A stretch of 10,880 bases of DNA. Source: an uncultured Collinsella sp. (GTDB lineage Bacteria > Actinomycetota > Coriobacteriia > Coriobacteriales > Coriobacteriaceae). The notes under the pieces are model-generated. The model was not told the origin of the DNA, searched no databases, and saw only the letters and a program-made list of their open reading frames with translations. Where the stretch lies: positions 1-10,880 of the forward strand of contig CAAEOW010000083.1 in the NCBI GenBank assembly GCA_900757705.1, in the 5' to 3' direction. Both the position numbers and the translations under genes were made by a program. Shown here one piece after another: positions 4,699 through 10,880 of this stretch. Positions within the stretch are counted from its first letter, which is position 1. Each line of letters opens with the position of its first letter.

Positions 4699-6051
4699 AT
4701 GTCTGACGACTTTTACACCATGGTCGATTCCGGAGACCCGGCACCCGACAACGAGCACATCACCGGCGTGCGCGAAGAGCGTGAGGAAGGCGAGCAGACG
4801 ACCACGCAGGCGCCAAAAGCCATGTACGCCGCGCGCATCGCCGTCTATGACGATATGCTGTCGACACCGCGTGTGATCGTCATTGATCCGCAAGATGTCC
4901 GCACGTATTTGGAAGAGACGACCAACACCGTCTACCAGTGCATGAAAGAACAAGGTGGCCATATCTCGCTCATGGTCATCCGCGAGATTGTCGAAAACTT
5001 TATCCACGCGCACTTTGCCGAGCCCATCATCTCGATTCTGGACGGCGGAGACACCATCCGCTTCGCTGATCAAGGACCCGGCATCGACGACAAGGAGCGT
5101 GCTTTCGACTTTGGCGTTACCAGCGCAAACAGCAAGATGAAGCGCTACATCCGTGGAACCGGAGCAGGGTTTCCCATGGTGCAGGAGTATTTGGAAAACG
5201 CCGGCGGGGCCGTGTCCATCGAGGACAACATGGGCAACGGCACCGTGGTTACGGTAAGCCTGGACCCTAAACGCGTGCAGGAAATAGAGCGTGCCGGCGG
5301 ACGCGGTGCTGCCGTGCGGCCCGAGACGGAGCAGCCCACATATCCCCTGCCGGGAGCTTTTGCGCAGCAGCCCATGGCAACGCAACAGATGCAGCCCCCC
5401 GTGGGACAGATGCAGCAGCCCGGAATGCTTCCTACACAAGAGCCCCAGGCGGCATCGATGTCGATGCCGCCAAACGCGCCAGAGGCCATGCCGCTGGCGG
5501 ATCAGGATGCAGCAGCAATGCAGCAGGCGACGGGGGCACCGGGTGGCCAGCAAATGGGCTATCAGCCGTACCAACAGGGATATCCATATCAGCAGATGCC
5601 GCCACTGGGGTATGGCCAGCAGTTCCCGCAGCAGTACCAGCAGGGATATCAGCAGCCGTACCAGCAGATGCCGCAGCAGCAGTACAACCCCTGGGCCCAG
5701 CAGATGCCTCCGCAGCCTTACCAACAGTGGCCGCAAAGTTTTCAACAGCAACCGCTGCCTATGCAGAGTTCTCAACAACCAGCAGCTCAAATGATGTATC
5801 CTAATGCGGCGAATCAATATGCACAGCCGCAGCAAAACGTATTTGTGAGCGAACGCGGCGAAGCGGCACTGGGCTATCTGGCTCAAAACCAAGAGTGTGG
5901 CGCAACCGACCTGGCGCGAGCGTTTGGAAACTCAGCGCCCACGTGGTCGCGAACGCTCAACGACTTGGCACAGGCCGGCTTGGTAATCAAACATGGCCAG
6001 AAATATCATCTGACCGAAATAGGCAACGCTCGCGTGCGAGCCCAAAGTTAA
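4699..6051 (+). CDS. Unrecognised GHKL ATPase / Q-rich linker / winged-helix protein upstream of dnaA
   Basis: I do not recognise a named gene. The 450 residues divide into three parts. Residues about 43-190 form a GHKL (HATPase_c) fold with an N box REIVENFIHA (E96, N100), G1 DQGPGI (D124, G126, G128), G2 GTGAGF (153-158) and G3 GNGT (179-182), so ATP binding looks intact. There is no HisKA dimerisation helix, transmembrane segment or sensor domain, so it is not an ordinary histidine kinase. Residues about 205-380 are low-complexity, dominated by Q, P, M, Y and G (for example QQYQQGYQQPYQQMPQQQY), i.e. prion-like and probably disordered. Residues about 382-448 resemble a winged helix (GATDLARAFG, WSRTLNDLAQAGLV, then a QKYHLTEIG wing), as in MarR-like DNA-binding proteins. 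The ATG follows an in-frame stop at 4681, so it is the first available ATG; the ribosome binding site is weak. The stop is 15 bp before dnaA, so they are probably co-transcribed. A DNA-binding regulator of initiation is my inference only. Confidence 0.92.
   Translation: MSDDFYTMVDSGDPAPDNEHITGVREEREEGEQTTTQAPKAMYAARIAVYDDMLSTPRVIVIDPQDVRTYLEETTNTVYQCMKEQGGHISLMVIREIVENFIHAHFAEPIISILDGGDTIRFADQGPGIDDKERAFDFGVTSANSKMKRYIRGTGAGFPMVQEYLENAGGAVSIEDNMGNGTVVTVSLDPKRVQEIERAGGRGAAVRPETEQPTYPLPGAFAQQPMATQQMQPPVGQMQQPGMLPTQEPQAASMSMPPNAPEAMPLADQDAAAMQQATGAPGGQQMGYQPYQQGYPYQQMPPLGYGQQFPQQYQQGYQQPYQQMPQQQYNPWAQQMPPQPYQQWPQSFQQQPLPMQSSQQPAAQMMYPNAANQYAQPQQNVFVSERGEAALGYLAQNQECGATDLARAFGNSAPTWSRTLNDLAQAGLVIKHGQKYHLTEIGNARVRAQS
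4989..5008. other. DnaA-box-like pair inside the GHKL gene
   Basis: TGTCGAAAA (4989-4997), identical to a box in the dnaA-dnaN gap, is followed two bases later by TTATCCACG (5000-5008), eight of nine to the standard DnaA box TTATCCACA. They overlap the codons for the N box (E-N-F-I-H) of the ATPase. They may be functional initiator-binding sites between the two origin halves or chance products of the coding sequence. Confidence 0.4.
5739..5777 (+). other. DnaA-box-like sequences in the Q-rich region of the GHKL gene
   Basis: An exact TTTTCAACA (5739-5747), the same 9-mer found twice in the upstream origin cluster, and TTCTCAACA (5769-5777, one mismatch) lie within the coding region for the Q-rich segment. 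CAACA is favoured there by glutamine codons, but the adjoining TTTT is not, and most neighbouring glutamines use CAG. Confidence 0.4.
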
Positions 6052-6066
6052 GGAACGGGAGAAACA

Positions 6067-7791
6067 GTGGACGAGGAAGCAAGCATCATCCTGGGAGATG
6101 CCATCGCCTTTTGTCAGCGCGACGGCCAAGATGCACGCCTCATCAATATGCTGGGACAATCGCGCGCCGTGAGTTTAACCGAGGACACTCTGACGATTGA
6201 GGCCCCTTCACGCTTTGCCATCGCCCAGCTCAAAAAGCACCAGCCGACCATCGAGGCGTACCTAGAAGAGATTGCCTTTGCACCGATTGCGCTCAACATC
6301 GTGGCGCCGCAAGGCGCCTCGGCAAATACGGCCCCGGACACTCACCCGGTAGCGACCGCCACTGCAGCGGCAACACCGGCGCCCGAGCCTCGACGCGACG
6401 ATGTTTCCCGTGAAACCATGGCACCGCAGCCGACTTCTTCGATCGCACCGGCGGTAGAGCCAGGCCCCTCGCCCATCCCGACCGCCACGCATATGCCCGT
6501 CGCACACGAGGCGCCACCCGGCGAGGAATCGGGCATTGCAATCAAAAACACGTTGTCCGCCGACGATTTCCGCCGCATGATGACCCAAATGAATGGCAGG
6601 CCACCGGCGAAAAGCGCGAGTTCGTCCACAGCGCCGGCAGCACCTTCGGCGGCGGCGTCGGCGGCAGTCGAGAAAAACGCGGACGGGGCGCCCCTCGCAG
6701 CGAATTCGAAATTCACGTTTGAAAACTTCGTCTTCGGACCGGAGAACAGCCTTGCCTACCGATCGGCGCTCAAATTCGCCATGCTTGCAGACACGCCCGG
6801 CACCTGCACGTCGTTGTTCATCTACGGCAAATCGGGCCTGGGCAAGACGCACCTGCTGCTCGCCATCAAAAATGAGCTGGCAGAGAAATCGCCCGAGATC
6901 AAGGTGAAGTACGCCAACTCGCAGGCGTATCTGGACGACTTGATGACGGAATTCGACCGCCAAAAGAAGAGCAACGCCCCCATTATGCAGGCGTACCACG
7001 GCGTCGACGTGCTTATCATCGATGACATCCAGAACATCATTGGCAAGCGCGCGAGCGTGGATTACTTCTTCCAGTTGATGGACGAATTTATCCGTAACAA
7101 CAAGAAGGTCGTGATCGCCGCCGACCGCGCTCCCAAGGACCTAAATATGGACGAGCGCCTGACCAGTCGCTTTAATGCCGGCCTGCTGTGCCTGGTGGCA
7201 GAGCCCAGCTACGAGATGAAGTATAAGATTTTGCAGCGTTATTACGAGAACACGATCGCCGCCGCACCCGAGGCAGGCAACGACTCGCTGCTGGCGGCCT
7301 ACGGAGGCGACGGCGGACATCTGACCGACGCGCACTTTAAACACATGGCCGAGGTCTCGGGCACCAACATTCGCGAGCTCGAGAGCTTTTGCGAGCGTTG
7401 TGCCGGCGAAGCGGGCGATCGCGAGCGCGAGGGCGGGGAGCTCACCTTTGACGACATCGACGCCATCGCCAACCAGTACTTCGACACATCGGCCAAGAAG
7501 ATCAATGTGCAGACGGTCCAGTCCGTCATCGAGGAGCAATACGGTGTGACGCACGAGGAACTCATCGGGCCTCGCCGCAAAGCCAATATCGCCAAGGCGC
7601 GCCATATCGCTATCTACCTGGCGATCGAAATGTGCGAGATGACGACGACGGCCGTGGGCGCCGAGTTTGGCAACCGCAACCACTCGACCGTCAGCACGAG
7701 CTATAAAAAGGTTCAGAAGATGATTCAGGAAGACCGGACTGTCACCGAAGACCTCAAGTCGTTGCGCGATAAAATTACACTGCGCTCGTAG
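6067..7791 (+). CDS. dnaA: Chromosomal replication initiator DnaA
   Basis: DnaA is the AAA+ initiator that binds origin DnaA boxes, unwinds DNA and recruits the helicase. The 574-residue protein starts at GTG 6067 with GGAG five bases upstream. Domain I is about 1-80. Domain II is an unusually long A/P/T-rich linker, about 84-212. The AAA+ domain has Walker A GKSGLGKTH (254-262), Walker B VDVLIIDDIQ (313-322) and the arginine-finger box ERLTSRF (R364, R368). Domain IV has GPRRKANIAKARHIAIYLA and the DNA-contact motif GNRNHSTV (535-542). Standard DnaA has GRDHTTV there; D to N and T to S replace base-contacting residues of the E. coli protein. Length exceeds E. coli (467) and B. subtilis (446), mainly through domain II. 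A parS-like sequence is encoded in that linker. Autoregulation through nearby boxes is likely but not shown. Confidence 0.98.
   Translation: MDEEASIILGDAIAFCQRDGQDARLINMLGQSRAVSLTEDTLTIEAPSRFAIAQLKKHQPTIEAYLEEIAFAPIALNIVAPQGASANTAPDTHPVATATAAATPAPEPRRDDVSRETMAPQPTSSIAPAVEPGPSPIPTATHMPVAHEAPPGEESGIAIKNTLSADDFRRMMTQMNGRPPAKSASSSTAPAAPSAAASAAVEKNADGAPLAANSKFTFENFVFGPENSLAYRSALKFAMLADTPGTCTSLFIYGKSGLGKTHLLLAIKNELAEKSPEIKVKYANSQAYLDDLMTEFDRQKKSNAPIMQAYHGVDVLIIDDIQNIIGKRASVDYFFQLMDEFIRNNKKVVIAADRAPKDLNMDERLTSRFNAGLLCLVAEPSYEMKYKILQRYYENTIAAAPEAGNDSLLAAYGGDGGHLTDAHFKHMAEVSGTNIRELESFCERCAGEAGDREREGGELTFDDIDAIANQYFDTSAKKINVQTVQSVIEEQYGVTHEELIGPRRKANIAKARHIAIYLAIEMCEMTTTAVGAEFGNRNHSTVSTSYKKVQKMIQEDRTVTEDLKSLRDKITLRS
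6402..6417. promoter_or_regulatory. parS-like sequence inside dnaA
   Basis: TGTTTCCCGTGAAACC matches the three perfect parS sites at 14 of 16 positions, the differences being at positions 7 and 16. It encodes V-S-R-E-T (113-117) in the disordered domain II, where protein sequence is little constrained. It could be a weaker ParB-binding site close to the origin, or a decaying or chance copy. Confidence 0.5.
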
Positions 7792-7806
7792 GTAAATGGA
7801 CACAGC

Positions 7807-7970
7807 TGTTGAAAACTTGTCGAAACGGCGGTTATAAGGTGTCGAAAACTCGAGTCGCGGTGATGAAAAGTTTTGCGCAGGTTTTGAACGTGGAAAACAT
7901 ACCCGGTTGCACACAGGTTCCTGTCGATTCTCTATTTAGGGCTGACCTGCACTTTTAGGAGTAATCAACA
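7807..7970. other. oriC: Origin region, dnaA-dnaN DnaA-box-like cluster
   Basis: The dnaA-dnaN gap holds TGTTGAAAA (7807-7815, exact reverse of TTTTCAACA), TGTCGAAAC (7818-7826), TGTCGAAAA (7840-7848), TGATGAAAA (7861-7869) and CGTGGAAAA (7889-7897, reverse TTTTCCACG), all in one orientation. A lone TAATCAACA in the other orientation follows at 7962-7970, next to the A+T-rich stretch. Repeated boxes in one direction between dnaA and dnaN are known from B. subtilis and related origins. Individual sites deviate from TTATCCACA, so each is uncertain, but the clustering of related 9-mers is clear. Confidence 0.75.
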
Positions 7971-7982
7971 GTTTCGTCAGTA

Positions 7983-7997
7983 CTATTACTATTATTA
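7983..7997. other. DnaA-trio array (probable origin unwinding element)
   Basis: CTATTACTATTATTA on the plus strand is, on the opposite strand read 3' to 5', GAT-AAT-GAT-AAT-AAT: five uninterrupted matches to the published DnaA-trio 3'-[G/A]AT-5'. It begins 12 bp after the last DnaA-box-like 9-mer and runs into an almost entirely A/T stretch (7,998-8,013) before dnaN. This order (box, short spacer, trios, A+T-rich DNA) is the basal unwinding system described for B. subtilis. The 12-bp spacer here is not G+C-rich. Confidence 0.7.
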
Positions 7998-8029
7998 AGA
8001 TATTTATATCTATAGAAAGGTATTAAAAG

Positions 8030-9133
8030 ATGAAGTTCACCGTCAGCCAGAGCTCGCTTACGCAAGCCATCGGCGTCGTTATGAAAGGCGTCGCTTCGGC
8101 ATCCACCCTTCCCATTCTGTCGGGCGTGCTCGTTAAGGCACAAGACGGCATCTTGGAATTCCAGACCTCCAACTACACCATCTCGATTCGTCATCGCATT
8201 GCGGCCCATGTCGAAGAGGAGGGCGAGATGGTGATTCCCTGCAAGATGCTCTCCAACATCACCAAGACCCTTCCCGATGCCCCGGTCACCTTTGAGCTGT
8301 CCGAGCGTCAGGTTTTGATTGGCTGCGAGAAGAGCTCTTTCCGCCTCAACACGCTCGATGCCAACGACTTTCCCGAGTTCCCGGCATACGCCATCGAGAG
8401 CGCCGTCGAGCTGCCGACCGATATCCTGTCCGAAATGGTAAGTCGCGTATGGCGTGTCACCTCGACTGACAAGGCCCGCCCCATCCTGGGTGGCGTGCAC
8501 ATGAAGGTCGAGAACAACACCGTGCGCCTGGTCGCGACCGACTCCTTCCGACTGGCCGTGTGCGATACGCAGGTCGAGACCTCGACCCTCGAAGGCTCCT
8601 TTGAACTCAACGTGCCTGCCGACGCCTTCAACGACGCGCTGAGCATCATGGCGAGCCAGGCTACCATCATGATCGGCGCCACCGACACCCAAGTTGTCTT
8701 TGAGGCCGGCAACACCACCTACGTGTCGCGCCGCATCGAGGCCGTATATCCCAATTACAAGCAGCTCATCCCCGATTCGTGCGTGACGAGCGTCAAGATC
8801 GACGTAGCCGCCTTTAACGCCGCCCTTAAGCGTGTGGCCGTTATCGCGAGCGCCAACCCCGCTGTCAAGTTTGAGATCGATGTCGAGAACGGCCAAATGG
8901 GCCTGTCCTCCATTTCCAACGACCAGGATCTGGCGCAGGAGACGATCGATGTCGAGGCCGAGGGCGAGTCGGGCACCATCGCCTTCAACTACCACTACAT
9001 CTTTGGCTGCCTCAATGCCCTATCCAAGGAGAAGGAGATCACGCTGGAGCTCAAGAGCTATTCGCAGGCTGGCATCTTCAAGTCCTACGACAAGATCAAC
9101 TACCTGTACCTGGTCATGCCGGTACGCATCTAG
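8030..9133 (+). CDS. dnaN: DNA polymerase III sliding clamp (beta subunit)
   Basis: DnaN forms the ring-shaped dimer that tethers polymerase III and many repair proteins to DNA. The 367-residue length is typical (E. coli 366). Family hallmarks are MKFTVSQSSLTQAIGVV at the start, TLPILSGVLV, FRLNTLDANDFPEFP, a domain-2 run RPILGGVHMKVENNTVRLVATDSFRLA, EAVYPNYKQLIPDS, and the C-terminal YLVMPVRI, which contributes to the hydrophobic partner-binding pocket. The ATG at 8030 is preceded by GAAAGG nine bases upstream and directly follows the A+T-rich origin stretch, so its expression may be affected by initiation. It is followed eight bases later by recF. No clear promoter is visible in the dnaA-dnaN gap, so part of its transcription may come from the dnaA side. 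Confidence 0.98.
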   Translation: MKFTVSQSSLTQAIGVVMKGVASASTLPILSGVLVKAQDGILEFQTSNYTISIRHRIAAHVEEEGEMVIPCKMLSNITKTLPDAPVTFELSERQVLIGCEKSSFRLNTLDANDFPEFPAYAIESAVELPTDILSEMVSRVWRVTSTDKARPILGGVHMKVENNTVRLVATDSFRLAVCDTQVETSTLEGSFELNVPADAFNDALSIMASQATIMIGATDTQVVFEAGNTTYVSRRIEAVYPNYKQLIPDSCVTSVKIDVAAFNAALKRVAVIASANPAVKFEIDVENGQMGLSSISNDQDLAQETIDVEAEGESGTIAFNYHYIFGCLNALSKEKEITLELKSYSQAGIFKSYDKINYLYLVMPVRI

Positions 9134-9141
9134 CACTGACC

Positions 9142-10248
9142 ATGACCATGTTCGCACGCGATCTTTCCGTTGCGCGCTATCGCAGCTTCGACAGCTATCG
9201 CCTTGCCCTGAGCGACGGTGTGACAGTGCTCGCAGGTCCCAACGCGGCGGGAAAGACCAACCTCATAGAGGCGCTGCAGCTGCTGACGAGTGGCGCCTCG
9301 TTTAGGCATCCGACCGCAGCCGAGCTCGTGCATGACGGCGTGGGCTCATGCAAGGTCGAGCTGAGGCTCGAAGGTGATGGGCGTGTGCTGGACATGGGGC
9401 TGAGCGTGGAAGACGGCAAGCGTTCGTTTAGCCGCAACGGCAAGCGCTGCGCTGCGTCCGGCGTGCGCGGGGTGCTGCCGAGCGTGCTGTTTTGCCCGGA
9501 CCACCTGGATATGGTCAAGCGGGGTGCCAGCGTGCGCCGCACCGCACTTGATGACTTTGGCGTTCAGCTGAGTGCGCGCTATGCCGATCTGGCCAGTGCC
9601 TACGGGCGCTGCGTGACCCAGCGCAATGCCCTGCTCAAGGAGACCTGGTGCTGCCGCGAGATGCTCGGCGCCTGGAACGAATCTATCGCCCGCGCCGGTT
9701 CGGCCCTGCTCGTGCATCGTCTGTCCCTGCTCGACCGGCTGTCGGGTCATGTGCGCGATGCCTATGGCCGCGTGGCATCCGGCGAGCCCGCCGGCGTGTC
9801 CTATGTGTCCACGCTTGGCGACCTGCCTGGCACCGAGGATCGCGACGAGCTCAGGGGCTGGGCGTATGAGCACATGCTCTCGGCGCTCGATGAGCGCGCC
9901 GACGAGGAGATCCGCCGCGGCGTGACGCTCGTCGGTCCGCATCGCGACGAGATTGAGTTTTCCGTCGCGGGTCGATCGGCCCGTTCGTTTGCCAGCCAGG
10001 GCCAGCAGCGAACGCTGGTGCTTGCCTGGAAGGTGGCAGAAGTGGCCGTGGCGCGCGATATCCTGGGCACCGCACCGCTGCTGCTTTTGGACGACGTGAT
10101 GAGCGAGCTTGACGCCGGGCGCCGAGGCGCTTTTCTGCAGCTGATCGGTGATGATATCCAGACAGTCATAACCACCACCAATCTGGGGTATTTTACCGAT
10201 GACCTGCTTGATCGAGCCAAGGTGGTGAGCATGGGTGAGACGTGCTAA
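9142..10248 (+). CDS. recF: DNA replication and repair protein RecF
   Basis: RecF is an SMC-like ATPase that with RecO and RecR loads RecA at gapped DNA. The 368-residue protein has Walker A GPNAAGKTN (32-40, K38), the ABC signature region FASQGQQRTLVLAWK (283-297), Walker B LLLLDD (313-318) with the following VMSELD, and the family motif VGPHRDE (264-270). Family length is about 360-380. Two ATGs compete (9142 and 9148), neither with a clear ribosome binding site; I keep the first. The second would lose two residues. It begins eight bases after dnaN and overlaps the next gene by 14 bp, so the three are almost certainly one transcript. The P-loop has alanines (NAAGK) where many RecF proteins have glycine; this should not stop ATP binding. 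Confidence 0.97.
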   Translation: MTMFARDLSVARYRSFDSYRLALSDGVTVLAGPNAAGKTNLIEALQLLTSGASFRHPTAAELVHDGVGSCKVELRLEGDGRVLDMGLSVEDGKRSFSRNGKRCAASGVRGVLPSVLFCPDHLDMVKRGASVRRTALDDFGVQLSARYADLASAYGRCVTQRNALLKETWCCREMLGAWNESIARAGSALLVHRLSLLDRLSGHVRDAYGRVASGEPAGVSYVSTLGDLPGTEDRDELRGWAYEHMLSALDERADEEIRRGVTLVGPHRDEIEFSVAGRSARSFASQGQQRTLVLAWKVAEVAVARDILGTAPLLLLDDVMSELDAGRRGAFLQLIGDDIQTVITTTNLGYFTDDLLDRAKVVSMGETC

Positions 10249-10798
10249 TTACGACCGCGAGAACGGAACGGTTGCCTTTGGCGGCTTTTTGGATGCCGAG
10301 CGTCAGCGCATCCTGGCGGCCGCGACACCTGAGCGCCGCGCGCAGATGGAGGCTGCAGAGGAGTCTCGTGCGGTCTATCGCGCCTGGAATGCGGTGTGCT
10401 CGGGCACGCGCGAGGGGCGGCATGTGACGGGGCTGCGTTACCTGCCCGAGTCCAACGAACTGCTGGTGTATCTCGACTCGCCCTCGTGGACGCAGGAGAT
10501 GACACTTTTGCGCGAGATTATCCGCGCGCGCATGGAGCGCGCCGGCGCGCACGTCGATGGGCTGGTGTTCAAGACGACCGCCCCCGGCCACACACCGCCC
10601 GCTGCAAAAGAGCGCCTGCGTCCGGCCATGGCCGAGCGTCCGCCGGCTCCGCATGCCGACCTAAGCGATGCCGAACGTGCCGAGATCGAGCACCAAGTGG
10701 CACCCATCGAGGACCAAAAACTGCGCGAGGCCCTCGAGAACGCCATGAGAGCCAGTGCCGAGTGGGCCAAGGGCGTGCAGGGCAAAAAAGAGCCTTAA
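10235..10798 (+). CDS. dciA: DUF721 protein, probable DciA helicase-loading factor
   Basis: DciA (DUF721) is the ancestral partner of the replicative helicase DnaB and helps load it at origins in bacteria lacking DnaC/DnaI. In mycobacteria it lies between recF and gyrB. The 187-residue product has the DUF721 core at about 48-112: a tryptophan in YRAWNAV, then LLVYLDSPSWTQEMTLLREI (the SPsWaqEL-type motif), a long helix, and GLVFKTT. The C-terminal half is charged and probably disordered with a helical end (LSDAERAEIEHQV). The start is GTG at 10235, overlapping the recF end by 14 bp, with AAGGTGG nine bases before it. No DnaC/DnaI gene is seen here, consistent with DciA serving as loader. The function is by family and position, not shown by sequence alone. 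Confidence 0.88.
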   Translation: MRRANYDRENGTVAFGGFLDAERQRILAAATPERRAQMEAAEESRAVYRAWNAVCSGTREGRHVTGLRYLPESNELLVYLDSPSWTQEMTLLREIIRARMERAGAHVDGLVFKTTAPGHTPPAAKERLRPAMAERPPAPHADLSDAERAEIEHQVAPIEDQKLREALENAMRASAEWAKGVQGKKEP

Positions 10799-10824
10799 AT
10801 CGCATCTGGTGGCCTTGTAGAGCC

Positions 10825-10854
10825 AAATACCCTCGTTCCCTAGGGTATTTTTTT
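10825..10854 (+). terminator. Intrinsic terminator after dciA
   Basis: AAATACCCT (10825-10833) and AGGGTATTT (10842-10850) form a 9-bp perfect stem with an 8-base loop, running into a seven-T tract (10848-10854). It ends the rightward dnaN-recF-dciA transcript and separates it from whatever lies beyond the window (gyrB would be expected by synteny). Confidence 0.9.
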
Positions 10855-10880
10855 ACGATAAACTAGTAAGGCTGTACACA

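Noticed and set aside
5341..5780. CAG-rich stretch considered as a DNA repeat or insertion.
   Set aside because: It stays in frame, encodes a continuous Q/P/Y-rich linker and the period is irregular; best explained as protein low complexity, not a nucleotide repeat or mobile element.
4609..5892. Long minus-strand open frame opposite the GHKL gene.
   Set aside because: It is the reverse-strand shadow of the real gene: leucine/arginine/histidine-rich, without recognisable motifs, while the plus-strand frame has all GHKL boxes.
7955..8995. Long minus-strand open frame covering dnaN and the origin stretch.
   Set aside because: Antisense shadow of dnaN with no family motifs; dnaN itself is unambiguous.
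10848..10880. Possible promoter for the next rightward gene (TTTACG, 17 bp, TACACA).
   Set aside because: Only about half of the -10 bases match consensus and the downstream gene is outside the window.
1..10880. Search for tRNA/rRNA genes, CRISPR repeats, insertion sequences, attachment sites or toxin-antitoxin/defence genes.
   Set aside because: I saw none; apart from the unknown GHKL gene, all coding regions are conserved housekeeping genes in standard order.

Overview
This window covers the replication-origin neighbourhood of a bacterial chromosome. Gene content and order (parB-parA-rsmG-jag-yidC-yidD-rnpA-rpmH / origin / dnaA-dnaN-recF-dciA) are those of a Gram-positive origin. The recF to DUF721 (dciA) arrangement, the moderately high G+C and the protein sequences point to the Actinomycetota, most likely class Coriobacteriia and something close to Collinsella. 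That taxonomic call is inference from memory of the lineage, not from a search.

Left of about 4,400 everything is read leftward. A strong sigma70-type promoter (TTGACA, 18 bp, TACAAT) drives rpmH-rnpA-yidD-yidC-jag, and a near-perfect intrinsic terminator follows jag. Beyond it lie rsmG, parA and the 5' part of parB. Three identical perfect parS sites sit between rsmG and parA. The rsmG-parA-parB stretch looks visibly more A+T-rich than the rest.

Right of about 4,700 everything is read rightward: a 450-residue protein I cannot assign to a named family member, then dnaA, dnaN, recF and dciA, ended by an intrinsic terminator. The origin looks bipartite. One cluster of DnaA-box-like 9-mers lies between rpmH and the unknown gene (about 4,532-4,636). 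A second lies between dnaA and dnaN (about 7,807-7,970) and is followed by a run of five DnaA-trio triplets and an A+T-rich stretch just before dnaN. The second is the likely unwinding site. The recurrent box is TTTTCAACA rather than TTATCCACA, and the DNA-contact helix of this DnaA is altered too.

The most interesting item is the unknown gene at 4,699-6,051. It has an N-terminal GHKL-type ATPase domain with intact N, G1, G2 and G3 boxes, a roughly 170-residue Q/P/Y/M-rich low-complexity (prion-like) middle, and a C-terminal winged-helix-like domain. It sits between the two halves of the origin, 15 bp ahead of dnaA, and carries DnaA-box-like sequences inside its own coding region. It is a candidate lineage-specific ATP-responsive regulator of replication initiation or of dnaA; that role is inference. 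A parS-like sequence inside the dnaA linker is a second point of interest. Together the window encodes chromosome segregation (ParAB/parS), initiation (DnaA, origin, DciA), the sliding clamp (DnaN), gap repair (RecF), and the L34/RNase P/membrane-insertion operon.
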